64,000 nucleotides of DNA from Saccharothrix sp. (lineage in GTDB: Bacteria; Actinomycetota; Actinomycetes; Mycobacteriales; Pseudonocardiaceae), in the NCBI RefSeq assembly GCF_031180885.1, contig NZ_JAPSLK010000006.1, forward strand, positions 175,611-239,610. The letters are read 5' to 3'. A program made the translations under genes and the position numbers. This document shows positions 24,379-33,082 of the stretch, piece by piece (positions within the stretch are counted from its first letter, which is position 1; each line of letters begins with the position of its first letter). The notes under the pieces are model-generated. The model had not been told where the DNA came from. It saw nothing but the letters and a program-made list of their open reading frames with translations, and ran no database searches.

Positions 24379-24975
24379 TCACCCCTCCAGACCCCGCAAC
24401 ACGATGGCCAGCCCGCGCGCGAACCCGTGGTCCACGGCGGGCGCGGCGCGCGCGGTCTCGGCCAGCAGTGGGAACTCCGCGTTGCCGGCCATTACGGCGG
24501 TGCTTGGTCCGGTCAGCGGGCCCAGGTGCTCCAGTTGCACCGCACCGATCAGGTAGCTCAGCAGGCAGCGCAGCGCCACGACCCGTCGCGGACCGCTGAA
24601 ACCGTTGGCGGCCAACACTTCCAGCACCGCCTCCGACCACCGGCTGATCGCCGCCGAGCGGTGCCGGTGGGTCATCGTCAGGACGACCGCGTTGGGATGG
24701 GCCGCGACCGCGTCCCGAACGCGCCGGACCAGCACGGTGACCTGTTGGGGCCACGGGGCTTCCGGCGGCTCGACGTCCACTGTGGACAGGATGAGGTCGA
24801 CGACGAGCGCTTCCAGCTCGGTCTTCTCCCGCACGTACCGGTAGAGGGACATCGTGCCCATGCCCAGTTCCTGCGCCACCGCGCGCATGGACAGGGCGGG
24901 CAGGCCGTCGCGGTCCACCACGGCGAGCGCGGCGGCGGCGAGGGCTTCCGGGGTGAGCGACTTGGGTCGTGGCAT
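24379..24975 (-). CDS. TetR-family regulator
   Basis: A 198-aa TetR-type repressor. The helix-turn-helix lies at about residues 8-55 (AAAALAVVDRDGLPALSMRA, then ELGMGTMSLYRYVREKTELE), followed by a TetR C-terminal helical domain. The ATG at 24975 gives the typical MPRPKSLTPEAL start. It is divergent from a peroxiredoxin-like gene, with two copies of the same inverted repeat in the 76-nt gap, one near each gene. Repression of both genes is the simplest reading. The inducer is unknown. The palindrome GTCCACTGTGGAC occurs inside the gene at 24775-24787. Confidence 0.9.
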   Translation of the reverse strand: MPRPKSLTPEALAAAALAVVDRDGLPALSMRAVAQELGMGTMSLYRYVREKTELEALVVDLILSTVDVEPPEAPWPQQVTVLVRRVRDAVAAHPNAVVLTMTHRHRSAAISRWSEAVLEVLAANGFSGPRRVVALRCLLSYLIGAVQLEHLGPLTGPSTAVMAGNAEFPLLAETARAAPAVDHGFARGLAIVLRGLEG

Positions 24976-24985
24976 GGCGCTTGAC

Positions 24986-25031
24986 AGCGTACGGCATACG
25001 CTCATAACGTCGTAGGCGTACAGCACACGCT
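24986..25031. promoter_or_regulatory. Twin operator in the TetR/peroxiredoxin-like divergon
   Basis: Copy 1 is AGCGTA-CGGCA-TACGCT (24986-25002, perfect 6-bp arms). Copy 2 is GGCGTA-CAGCA-CACGCT (25015-25031), the same layout with one change in each arm. They are 29 bp apart, close to three helical turns, so two TetR dimers could bind on the same face. One copy lies next to each gene start. Confidence 0.7.
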
Positions 25032-25051
25032 TAAAGTGACGAGGGGGAGCT

Positions 25052-25573
25052 GTGATCACGACGCGCGAGTGGGAAGCGGTGCTGGGCGGACCCGTGCGGG
25101 TGCCCGACCCGGAACGCCTGGTGCACCTTCAGTTCCGCCGGTTCGCCGGGTGCCCGGTGTGCAACCTGCACCTGAGGTCGATCGTGGACCGGCACGGCGA
25201 GATCGCGGCCCGGGGCATCGCGGAGGTCGTCGTCTTCCACTCCACCGCCGACGAACTCCGGCCGCACGTCGAGGACTTCCCGTTCGCGGTGATCGCGGAC
25301 CCGGAGAAGCGGCTCTACGTGGAGTTCGGCGTCGAGGCCAAGCCGCGGGCGTTGCTCGACCCGCGCGCGTGGGGCGCCATCGTGCGGGGGATCGTCCGGG
25401 ACCTCGGGCCGGTGCTGCGCGGGCGGCGACCGCTGCCGACGCCGTCGGGTGGTCGGCTCGGGTTGCCGGCGGACTTCCTCATCGCGCCGGACGGGCGGAT
25501 CGTGGCGGAGAAGCGCGGTGTGCACGCTTACGACCAGTGGTCGGTGGACGAACTCCTTGCCGCGGCGGGGTGA
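25052..25573 (+). CDS. Peroxiredoxin-like (AhpC/TSA) family protein
   Basis: A 173-aa thioredoxin-fold protein. The motif FRRFAGCPVCNLHLRS places a CxxC pair at Cys34/Cys37, as in the peroxiredoxin-like group that uses a CPxC rather than the classical Prx site. A strand-loop DFPFAVIADPEKRLYVEFGV and a PADFLIAPDGRIV segment complete the fold. The GTG at 25052 follows a GAGGGGGAG ribosome site. Control by the divergent TetR gene is likely. A role in thiol-disulphide or peroxide chemistry is family-level; the substrate is unknown. Confidence 0.88.
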   Translation: MITTREWEAVLGGPVRVPDPERLVHLQFRRFAGCPVCNLHLRSIVDRHGEIAARGIAEVVVFHSTADELRPHVEDFPFAVIADPEKRLYVEFGVEAKPRALLDPRAWGAIVRGIVRDLGPVLRGRRPLPTPSGGRLGLPADFLIAPDGRIVAEKRGVHAYDQWSVDELLAAAG

Positions 25574-25665
25574 TCCACCGGTTGTCCACAGGGCTGTCCA
25601 CAGCTGTGGACCGCTCGAACGTGTGTTCGAACGCCCGGGGCGGGTGACGCCCCGGGCCGAACGGA

Positions 25666-26043
25666 TCAGGCGCTGACCGTCAGGCTGTAGCCCGCGAAGC
25701 CCGACTGGCAGTGGTAGGAGTCCCACACCCCGCCGGACGTGCCGTTGTCGCCGGCGAAGGAGCAGTTCGCGAGCCCGTCGAAGGTGTTGATGTAGACGTC
25801 GCTGAACGAACCGCCGGTCGCGTCCACCAGCACGCTGTACCCGGCCACCCCGTTGCGGCACTCGTAGCCGGTGAACACGCCGCCCGCCACGCCGTTGTCC
25901 CCGCTGAACGCGCAGTGCGCGTTCGTCCCCGTGTACAGGTAGACCGAGCCGTTCGGGGCGGCTTGCGCGACGCCCGCGGTGAGTGCGAGTGCGGCCGCGG
26001 CGCCGGCGGCGGCCGTGGTGAGAACGCGCGCGAACTTCTTCAT
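25666..26043 (-). CDS. Small secreted protein with an internal duplication
   Basis: A 125-aa exported protein. The signal peptide is clear: MKKFARVLTTAAAGAAAALA, then a likely cut after AQA (residue 28). The mature part contains two copies of a ~30-residue unit: AHCAFSGDNGVAGGVFTGYE... and ANCSFAGDNGTSGGVWDSYH..., each with two cysteines that could form an intrarepeat disulphide and each ending in a GYS strand. I do not recognise the family. The gene stands alone. Two short inhibitor-like or carbohydrate-binding modules would be possible, but nothing in the sequence decides this. Confidence 0.8.
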   Translation of the reverse strand: MKKFARVLTTAAAGAAAALALTAGVAQAAPNGSVYLYTGTNAHCAFSGDNGVAGGVFTGYECRNGVAGYSVLVDATGGSFSDVYINTFDGLANCSFAGDNGTSGGVWDSYHCQSGFAGYSLTVSA

Positions 26044-26378
26044 GTCGATGTCTCCAGAATGTCGGATTCGACTTCCCCCGGTGCCATGTCCCGGCACCTG
26101 AACCGACGTTGACAGCGCATTACAAAAAGCGCGCTCACCATTCTTCTCGACTGTGAAAGGCCGGCTTCGGTTGCACGTCAGAGTGTGTGCGGCTGGGCTG
26201 GTGGGAGCGCTGCGGTGCCACTCGGGTGAGCTGGGGCATTGGCCGGCAACAGAATTGGGCGGGACCCGGTGGAGTATTCCGAAATGGCGTTCGACGGCAT
26301 GTCTTGAGCTGCTCGCAGTACCCTCACCCGCGGCCCGGAAGGACCGCGGGTGAGGGTCCTTCGCTTTCTCGAAGCGGC
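26044..26378. other. 335-nt intergenic region upstream of the secreted-protein gene
   Basis: The region holds the promoter of the leftward secreted-protein gene (AT-richer stretch 26110-26150) and, at its right end, the terminator of the sugar dehydrogenase gene (26320-26357). Short open frames here lack ribosome sites and domain content. No RNA gene was seen. Confidence 0.5.
26320..26357 (-). terminator. 14-bp stem terminator of the sugar dehydrogenase gene
   Basis: Perfect 14-bp arms ACCCTCACCCGCGG (26320-26333) and CCGCGGGTGAGGGT (26344-26357) with a 10-nt loop lie 21 nt after the dehydrogenase stop. No U tract follows on the leftward strand. Confidence 0.75.
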
Positions 26379-28622
26379 CTACGACCACACCCGGAACTGG
26401 GCGTGGTACGTGGTCGGCGAGGCGGGCGCGACGATGTTGTGCGTCCGCGCGCCGCCGTCGGACCAGCTCGACCACCGGTAGCCCAGGCGCAGCTCACCGA
26501 GGATCTGCGGCGAGGGCGCGCTGATCGAGTTGACCGAACCGACGATCACCGTGCGGGAGAACGGGGTCCGCTGGGTCGTGCTGCCGACCGTGAGGTTCGC
26601 GTTCGACGGTGACGAGGTGAAGGTCAGCACCACGGTGCGCGGGTCGAGCCGGAGCTTCGTGGCGGCGGACCGGCCGGCGGAGTCGGTCGCCGTCAGGGTC
26701 AGCTCCAGGTACGACGGGTACTCGTGGTCCGGCGCGACGAACGAGCCGGAGGTGCCGGTGGACTCCTGCACCACGTGCTCGTGGCACGAGCCGGTGGTCG
26801 CGCAGTGCTGGATGCTCAGCCGCCACCGCAGGTTCCCGGCGGACAGCGTGCCGTCCTGCGGGTCGGTGGCGTGGCCGGCGAAGGTCACGGTCTCGCCGAC
26901 CGCCCACCGCACCAGCGACGTCGGGTCGTCGATCACCGGCACCGGGTCCTGGCCGCCGACCGTGACGGTGGTGGTCGTGGTGGCGAACGCCCCGGCGGAG
27001 TCGGTGACCTTGAGCCCGACGACGGTGGTCCCGTGGTAGACGTGGGTGGGCGTGGCGGAGGTGGAGTCGTCGTACGCGCCGTCGCCGTCGAGGTCCCACG
27101 CGAAGGTCAGCGGGTCGCCGTCGGGGTCGCTGGACGCCCGGCCGTCGAACTGCACCGACAGCGGTGCGGGACCGGTGGACGGGCTCGCTTGGGCGACCGC
27201 CGTGGGCGCGCGGTTCCCGCCGGTCGGGTAGCTGACGCGGCGCAGCTGGCCCGCGCCCAGGGCCACGTAGAACAGGTCGCCGCCGGGGCCGGTGAGCAGC
27301 TGCACCGGGAGGTCCACGCCGGTCACGAACGGCACGATCTTCGCCGGGTCCGGCACCCCGTTCGTGGTCTTCATGGCCCACACGCAGCCGCGCGAGCTGT
27401 CCGCGAAGAACAGCGCGCCGTCGTACTCGGCGGGGTAGTTCCCGTTGCCCTCGAACGCGATCCCGCCGATGGACGACCCGCCGGTCGGGCACGGGTCGGT
27501 GGGGACGACCTTCGCCGAGTGGTGGTAGGCGTAGTGCGGCGGGGTGTGGCCGCCGCCGGCGTAGAGGGACTCGCACAGCGACAGGTCGGCGCTGTCGTAG
27601 CCGGGTTGCCGCCCGGTGCCCTCGAAGCAGGGCCAGCCGAAGTTCTCCACGATTGGGTCGTCCGGGTCGGCGATCCGGTTGACCTCCTCCCAGTCGCCCC
27701 AGCCGACGTCGCCGACCCAGATCTCCTCGGTGCCGGGCCGGAAGGCGAAGCGGAACTGGTTGCGCAGGCCGTGCGCGACGATCCGGCGCGCGTTGGCGTC
27801 GGGGTGGCCGGCCAGCGGGTTGCTCGGCAGGGCCGCGCCGGTGTCCGGGTCGATGCGGACGATGGCGCCGTCGAGGCTCACCGGTTCGCCGGCGGGTCGG
27901 CGCGGGGACTGCGAGCGCAGCGCGCCGCCGCGCGCGGTCGGTGCGGACAGGTCGGTGCCGGCGGGGCCGGGCGGGTCGGCGCACGGGTTGCCGACCTGGC
28001 CGTAGTCGGCGAAGGCGAAGCTGGCGCCGTCGCCGCCGCCGACGTAGAGCGCGCCGTCCGGGCCGAACGCGACGGTGCCGATCGAGTGGCTCGGGTACTG
28101 CTGGCACCAGTCGGTGACCAGGGGTTTCTCCGCGATCGAGACGCCGGAGGCGCCCATGGTGAGGCGGGAGACGCGGCCGGTGACGACGCAGCCGCGGTCC
28201 ATCGGGCCGGGCGGGGTGGGGCAGGTGTCGCCCCAGCGCGGCGCGGTGCCGCCGGGTTCGGCGTCGTGGGTGTAGGCGACGTAGACGTACGGGCGGGCGG
28301 GGTACGCGGGGTCGACGGCGAGGCCGAGCAGGCCGCGGTCCCAGAAGTCCTGGGTCCGGGTGCGGAGGTCGGCGAACACGGTGGCGGTGGGGTCGGCGAG
28401 CGAGTCGAAGACCTTGACCAGGCCGCTCTTCTCGGCGACGAACACGGTGCCGTCGGGGGCGAACGCGGCGGCGGTCGGTTGGGTCAGGCCGCCGATCGCG
28501 AGGGTGTCGGTGAAGCCGGCGGGCACGGCGGCGCGGGCGGGTGGCGGGACGGCGGCCAGGCAGGCGGCGCCGAGGGCGAGGACGAGGGCGGCGGTGGTGC
28601 GTCTCAGACGCAGTGGGTTCAT
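26379..28622 (-). CDS. Secreted PQQ-type sugar dehydrogenase with PKD domain
   Basis: A 747-aa exported protein. A signal peptide (MNPLRLRRTTAALVLALGAA, cut near ARA at residue 31) leads into a soluble-glucose/sorbosone-dehydrogenase-like six-bladed propeller at about 35-470. Typical motifs are QPTAAAFAPDGTVFVAEKSG, DRGLLGLAVDPAY, FGPDGALYVGGGDG, HGLRNQFRFAFRP and WGDWEEVNRI. A PKD domain follows at about 475-560 (VQFDGRASSDPDGDPLTFAW), then two Ig-like beta regions to the end. It probably oxidises an extracellular aldose with quinone cofactor; the substrate is not predictable. The gene is monocistronic and ends at a strong hairpin. Confidence 0.9.
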   Translation of the reverse strand: MNPLRLRRTTAALVLALGAACLAAVPPPARAAVPAGFTDTLAIGGLTQPTAAAFAPDGTVFVAEKSGLVKVFDSLADPTATVFADLRTRTQDFWDRGLLGLAVDPAYPARPYVYVAYTHDAEPGGTAPRWGDTCPTPPGPMDRGCVVTGRVSRLTMGASGVSIAEKPLVTDWCQQYPSHSIGTVAFGPDGALYVGGGDGASFAFADYGQVGNPCADPPGPAGTDLSAPTARGGALRSQSPRRPAGEPVSLDGAIVRIDPDTGAALPSNPLAGHPDANARRIVAHGLRNQFRFAFRPGTEEIWVGDVGWGDWEEVNRIADPDDPIVENFGWPCFEGTGRQPGYDSADLSLCESLYAGGGHTPPHYAYHHSAKVVPTDPCPTGGSSIGGIAFEGNGNYPAEYDGALFFADSSRGCVWAMKTTNGVPDPAKIVPFVTGVDLPVQLLTGPGGDLFYVALGAGQLRRVSYPTGGNRAPTAVAQASPSTGPAPLSVQFDGRASSDPDGDPLTFAWDLDGDGAYDDSTSATPTHVYHGTTVVGLKVTDSAGAFATTTTTVTVGGQDPVPVIDDPTSLVRWAVGETVTFAGHATDPQDGTLSAGNLRWRLSIQHCATTGSCHEHVVQESTGTSGSFVAPDHEYPSYLELTLTATDSAGRSAATKLRLDPRTVVLTFTSSPSNANLTVGSTTQRTPFSRTVIVGSVNSISAPSPQILGELRLGYRWSSWSDGGARTHNIVAPASPTTYHAQFRVWS

Positions 28623-28846
28623 GGCGGCGGACCCCTCCTAACTCGGATGAGTGGGCTCGGAAGGGTGACACGTCGGATGATCGACCACTCGGAGTTTGGC
28701 GCGTGTCGCCCGTTCACCCGGTGAGTCACCCACGTTCGGAGCAGTTCCGCGGGCTCGCCGGCCGTGTCATGGTGAACGTGATTGGTCTGGACCTTCGCCC
28801 TCCTGCGACCGGGCGCCGGTCCGCCCCCTGCGAGAGGAATTGGGAC

Positions 28847-29755
28847 ATGCGCGGCACGACCGTGTTACCCGGGACGCCCTGCCAGGTCCAGAACGGCGGT
28901 GAGCTGCCCATGCACCGGCTGGAAGTGCCGATGCTCAACGCGCTGCCGTTCGCCATCGGCACCTTCGACGCCATCGGACCGATGTCGCGGGCGAACTTCC
29001 CGCACCGGCACACGTTCCACGAGATCGTCTACGTCACCGGCGGCACCGGGACGCACGTGGTGGACCTCGCCCGGTGGGAACTGCGGCCGCCCCACCTGTG
29101 CGTCATCGCGCCCGGCCAGGTGCACCACTGGGACGCCCGGGACCTGTCCGGCCACGTCGTCCTGTTCACCGACGACTTCCTGCTCGACCACCCCGGCGAC
29201 CGCGAGCTGCTGCGCCGGCTGTCCGAACGCCCCTGGCTCACCCTCGACGGGCCGACGCACGCCCGGCTGGGCCGGCTCATCGCCGAGTTGGAGGAGGAGT
29301 ACCGGGCCGGGGCGCGCGGGGTGGAGTCCGTGCTGCGGGCGTTGTTGCACGTCCTGGTGGTGCGCGCGGCGCGGCTGCCGCAGACCGCCTCGGCCGTGCC
29401 ACCCGCCCGTCCCGGCGCGGTCGCCGAGGAGTTCGCGCGGTTGACCGCCCGACCGGACTTGGGGCTGTGGTCGGTGAGCGCCTACGCCGAGCGCATCGGC
29501 GTGACTCCCGGGTACCTCACCGAAGCGGTGAAGGCGGCGACCGGCCGGACGCCCTCGCAGCTGGTGCGCGAGGCGCGGGCCGGCGAGGCCAAGCGGCTGC
29601 TGGCCCGGACGGACCTGACCGTTCGGCAGATCGCCGGGCGGGTGGGGTTCGGCGACCCGGCCTACTTCTGCCGGTTCTTCCGGCGCGAGGCGGGTGTGAG
29701 CCCGGGCGATTTCCGCCGCCGCGGGGACGTCCGCGCGGTGGGGCGTTCACAGTGA
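28847..29755 (+). CDS. AraC-family transcriptional regulator
   Basis: A 302-aa regulator. The N-terminal cupin sensor domain (about residues 30-110) has FPHRHTFHEIVYVTGGTGTH and VIAPGQVHHWD, with the His residues typical of the fold. The C-terminal AraC double HTH (about 205-295) includes WSVSAYAERIGVTPGYLTEA and LTVRQIAGRVGFGDPAYFCR. AGAGGA precedes the ATG at 28847. It lies between the divergent sugar dehydrogenase and the downstream secreted dioxygenase-like gene and may control either; that is inference. Confidence 0.92.
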   Translation: MRGTTVLPGTPCQVQNGGELPMHRLEVPMLNALPFAIGTFDAIGPMSRANFPHRHTFHEIVYVTGGTGTHVVDLARWELRPPHLCVIAPGQVHHWDARDLSGHVVLFTDDFLLDHPGDRELLRRLSERPWLTLDGPTHARLGRLIAELEEEYRAGARGVESVLRALLHVLVVRAARLPQTASAVPPARPGAVAEEFARLTARPDLGLWSVSAYAERIGVTPGYLTEAVKAATGRTPSQLVREARAGEAKRLLARTDLTVRQIAGRVGFGDPAYFCRFFRREAGVSPGDFRRRGDVRAVGRSQ

Positions 29756-29864
29756 TGGCCGCCCGCGAGATTCACCACGACCAACCGGTCCAGTCCATCG
29801 TCGCGGGTCGGGGCAGCTCCATAGGTTCGAGATGAATCCCGAGCCATCCCCACGAGGAGCAGGC

Positions 29865-30737
29865 ATGGACACGCCGATGGACGGCGACCGCCCCACCGAG
29901 GGCGCCCTCCAGGACGAGACAGACTCCCGCCACGTCAGCCGCCGACCCGTGCTGCGCGCGGCCGTCGCCGCCGGCGTCGCGCTGCCCGCCGCGCTGATGG
30001 GCGTGCCCGCGCTGGCCCGCACCGTCCCGAGCACCGGCGGCACGCTGGAGCTGACCCCGGAGTGCGACGACGGCGACGACCCGACCCCGCCGCAGACCGA
30101 GGGCCCGTACTTCAAGCCGAACTCGCCGCGCCGCACGTCGCTGGTCGACGCGGGCACCGTCGGCACCCGGCTGACCGTCAGCGGCTACGTCTTCGGCCTG
30201 GCGTGCGTGCCGATCGCCAACGCCCTGCTGGACTTCTGGCAGTGCGACAACAACGGCGTCTACGACAACCGGGGCTACCGCTTCCGCGGCCACCAGTTCA
30301 CCGGCCCGGACGGCAAGTTCACGTTGCAGACCATCGTGCCGGGGCTGTACCCGGGGCGGACGCGGCACATCCACGTGAAGGTGCAGAACCCCGGCGGTCG
30401 GATCCTGACCACGCAGCTGTACTTCCCGAACGAGCCGCGGAACAACACGGACTCGATCTTCGACCCGCGCCTGCTGATGACCGTGCGCAACGTCGGGACC
30501 GGCCGGGAGGGCTTGTTCGACTTCGTCCTGAACGTCCCCCAGAACCCGACCACCTCGCCCACCAGCCCGACCACGACCACTTCGCAGCCACCCGGCGGCA
30601 CGTGGTCGGTCGGCACCACTTACTCGACCGGGGCGAGCGTCACGTACGGCGGCGCGAGCTACGTCTGCCTCCAAACCCACACCGCCCAACCCGGCTGGGA
30701 ACCGCCGAACACACCCGCCCTGTGGCGCGCCGCCTGA
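29865..30737 (+). CDS. Secreted intradiol dioxygenase-like protein with CBM5/12
   Basis: A 290-aa exported protein. The ATG at 29865 has GAGGAG 5 nt upstream; an upstream ATG (29832) has no ribosome site. The N-terminus has a Tat-like SRRPVLRAAVAAGVALPAAL signal. The intradiol ring-cleavage core spans about residues 60-215: TEGPYFKPNSPRR, DFWQCDNNGVYDNRGYRFRG, and PGLYPGRTRHIHVKV, which contain the expected Tyr/His iron ligands. A Thr/Pro linker then joins a C-terminal chitin-type carbohydrate-binding module (WSVGTTYSTGASVTYGGASY ... W). It may act on phenolic groups while bound to a polysaccharide. A strong terminator follows. Confidence 0.9.
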   Translation: MDTPMDGDRPTEGALQDETDSRHVSRRPVLRAAVAAGVALPAALMGVPALARTVPSTGGTLELTPECDDGDDPTPPQTEGPYFKPNSPRRTSLVDAGTVGTRLTVSGYVFGLACVPIANALLDFWQCDNNGVYDNRGYRFRGHQFTGPDGKFTLQTIVPGLYPGRTRHIHVKVQNPGGRILTTQLYFPNEPRNNTDSIFDPRLLMTVRNVGTGREGLFDFVLNVPQNPTTSPTSPTTTTSQPPGGTWSVGTTYSTGASVTYGGASYVCLQTHTAQPGWEPPNTPALWRAA

Positions 30738-30763
30738 TTCCCGAGAATTGCGGACAGGCCGGG

Positions 30764-30796
30764 CCGAAGGCCCCTGGACACCCCGGGGGCCTTCGG
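30764..30796 (+). terminator. Terminator after the dioxygenase-like gene
   Basis: Perfect 11-bp arms CCGAAGGCCCC (30764-30774) and GGGGCCTTCGG (30786-30796) with an 11-nt loop lie 26 nt after the stop, followed by TGTATTCG. Confidence 0.8.
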
Positions 30797-30913
30797 TGTA
30801 TTCGTGGCTGATCCACATTGGACTGTCCGGGTGTCGTTGTGCCCCAACTGGTAACACCTGCTCCGTTCCTCCGATGGTCAGCGCGTACGTCGGTTGGAGC
30901 GTCAGGAGTCGTC

Positions 30914-31828
30914 GTGGTCGAGAACCCGTCGTCGGGACTGGTGGTGGTAGCGGCCGAGGTGGCCGTCACCGTGACGCGCGAGGAGCACCACCAACAGGTG
31001 TTAGGTCGGTACCCGGTGGCACCCGGCGGGCAGCGGCGCGTGGTGGTGGAGCTGGGCTGGTGCGCCATCGCCGCCGGCAAGTACCGCGGCGAGCAGGCGG
31101 TCGAGGTGCGGCTGGACGGCCAGCGGGTGGGCGAGCTGACCTGGCTGATGTCGCAGCGGTACGGCGACCTCGTGTCGGGCCTGCTGGGACAGGGCGCGCG
31201 GCCGGGCTGCGAGGCGACCGTGACGCGCGGCGCGCGCGGTCTGGAGATCGTCCTCCACCTGCCCCGCGACCCCTCCGCGGTGCCGATGCCACCCGTCGCG
31301 CCCGCTCCGTCCCCGACGATCGCGTGGACCCCGCCGATCCCGGCGCAGCGGCAGAACACGTTCGCGGCGCACAAGCCGGCGTGGATCGCGGGCGGTGTGC
31401 TGGGCGCGATCTTCCTCATCGTGGTCGCCGCCAACAGCGGAACCCCCACGACGCCCACTGCGGCCGACTCGTCCACCACCACCACGACCACAACTACGAA
31501 GACCACGACGACCACGACCGCACCGCCGACGACCACGACCACGACCACGACGACCACCACGGTCGCCCCGGCCCCGCCGCCGGACACCCAGCCGCCCGCA
31601 CCGGCACCCACCACGCGCGAGGTCACGCAGGCCCCGCCGCCTCCGCCGCCCGCACCCGCGCAGGAGTGCCACCCGAGCTACACCCCGTGCGTACCGATCG
31701 CATCGGACGTCGACTGCGAGGGCGGCAGCGGTGACGGCCCCGCCTACGTGCGCGGTCCGATCCAGGTGATTGGTCCGGACGTGTACCGGCTCGACGGCAA
31801 CGACAAGGACGGCATCGGCTGCGAGTGA
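30914..31828 (+). CDS. Excalibur-domain membrane-anchored protein
   Basis: A 304-aa protein. GTG at 30914 is preceded by AGGAG at the right distance; longer readings run into the terminator region. Residues 1-120 form a strand-rich cytoplasmic domain (VLGRYPVAPGGQRRVVVELG, GELTWLMSQRYGDLV) with a HIRAN-like look that I hold loosely. A single membrane helix lies at about 162-182 (AWIAGGVLGAIFLIVVAAN), then an extended Thr/Pro spacer, and a C-terminal calcium-binding excalibur motif (DGNDKDGIGCE) with paired Cys. The topology suggests a cytoplasmic sensor joined to an extracellular Ca-binding module. Partners are unknown. Confidence 0.8.
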   Translation: MVENPSSGLVVVAAEVAVTVTREEHHQQVLGRYPVAPGGQRRVVVELGWCAIAAGKYRGEQAVEVRLDGQRVGELTWLMSQRYGDLVSGLLGQGARPGCEATVTRGARGLEIVLHLPRDPSAVPMPPVAPAPSPTIAWTPPIPAQRQNTFAAHKPAWIAGGVLGAIFLIVVAANSGTPTTPTAADSSTTTTTTTTKTTTTTTAPPTTTTTTTTTTTVAPAPPPDTQPPAPAPTTREVTQAPPPPPPAPAQECHPSYTPCVPIASDVDCEGGSGDGPAYVRGPIQVIGPDVYRLDGNDKDGIGCE

Positions 31829-31852
31829 GGCCCCGGTCGGCAGCATCGGGGC

Positions 31853-32628
31853 ATGTGGTTCGGGATCCTTGGTCCACTGGAAGTGCGGACGGACGCCGGT
31901 GCGGTGGTCGCGGTTGGTGGGCCCAAGCCTCGGGCCTTGTTGACCGGGCTCCTCCTCGACGCCGGGCGCGTGGTGGACTTCGGTGGGGAGAACCCCAACG
32001 CGGTGCAGGCGCGGGTGTCGTGGTTGCGGCGGGGGTTGCCGGACGGGGTCATCGAGTTCGCCGGGGGCGGGTACCGGATCGTGGTGGACCCGGACGACGT
32101 GGACGTGCACCGGGCTCGCGACGGCCACCGGGCCGGGCGGGATCGGCAAGACCCGGCTCGCGGTCGAGGCGGCCGGGCGGTGGGCGCGGGACGTGTGCTT
32201 CGTCGACCTGTCGGCGCTGGTCGACGGGGCGCAGGTGCCGCACGTGGTGCTCGGAGGCGGTGGCGGCGGTGTGCGGGTCGGACGACGCGCTGGCCGACCT
32301 GGTGGACCGGTCGCTGCCGCGGGTGCGCGCCGGGCGCTACCGGATGCTCGACACGATCCTGTTGTACTGCAAGGAGAAGCTTGTCGAGTCCGGTGAGGAG
32401 CTTGAGCAGGTGCACGCCCGGCACTTCCTGGACCTGGTCCACCGCGCCGACCCGCACCTGCGGCGCGCCGAGCAGCTCGACCGGCTGGCCCTGCTGTCCG
32501 CCGAGCACGACAACCTGGTGGCGGCCCTGCGCTGGGCCGCGCGCCACGACCAGCCGACCGCGATGCGCTTGGTGACCGCGGCGGCGGCGCACGGAGGCCT
32601 ACCGGGGTGGCGGGTGGCGGCTCCCCGA
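31853..32628 (+). pseudogene. AfsR-type (SARP/NB-ARC) regulator, serially deleted
   Basis: Three separate frames carry recognisable AfsR-family pieces. 31853-32117: the DNA-binding start MWFGILGPLEVRTDAGAVVA, already lacking ~15 residues after GRVV. 32118-32254: TATGPGGIGKTRLAVEAAGR, the NB-ARC P-loop, in another frame, so the BTAD domain is gone. 32270-32628: DDALADLVDRSLPRVRAGRY onward, the late NB-ARC/TPR part, in a third frame. At least three deletions explain the pattern. The remains run directly into flavin monooxygenase debris. It cannot make a working regulator. Confidence 0.85.
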
Positions 32629-32629
32629 G

Positions 32630-33051
32630 CTGGTGGAGCGGTTGTCGCGGGTGGACAACCTTTACCTGGACACGATCAGCCGGGTGCGGGTGCCGTCGTA
32701 CTCGAAGGGGCGCGTGGTGCTGCTGGGGGATTCCGAGTTCGGGAACACGTTGGGCGGGTTCGGCAGCGGGCTGGCGGTGGTCGGCGCGTACGTGCTGGCG
32801 GGTGAGCTGGTGGCGGCGCGGGGCGATCACCGGGGGTGGCGTTCGCGCGGTACGAGTCGCTGCTGCGGGGGTACGCGAAGGTCGCGGTGAAGGCCAACAC
32901 GGGCCCGTTCCTGGCTCCGCCGACCCGGCTGCGGATGGCGATGCGCAACTCGATGTTCCGTTCGCGGCTGCTGTTGAAGCTGCTGCTGAAGTCGACGGAC
33001 TGGTTCGCGACGGACATCACCCTGCCGGATTACGCACTTTCCTCTAGGTAA
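32630..33051 (+). pseudogene. FAD-dependent monooxygenase, 3' remnant with frameshift
   Basis: The C-terminal half of an aromatic-compound-type FAD monooxygenase. Frame 1 (from 32630) reads LSRVDNLYLDTISRVRVPSY, then GRVVLLGDSEFGNTLGGFGS, which contains the GD motif that contacts the FAD ribityl group. At a run of five G (32832-32836) the frame shifts; two extra G are the simplest explanation. Frame 2 continues VAFARYESLLRGYAKVAVKA to the natural C-terminus at 33051 (FATDITLPDYALSSR). The FAD-binding N-terminal half is absent. Confidence 0.85.
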
Positions 33052-33082
33052 CCACTATCTCCACGACAGTAACGTCCCGCGC

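Noticed and set aside
31477..31570. ACC/ACG-rich tract as a microsatellite
   Set aside because: It is the in-frame Thr-rich linker of the excalibur-domain protein and needs no separate explanation.
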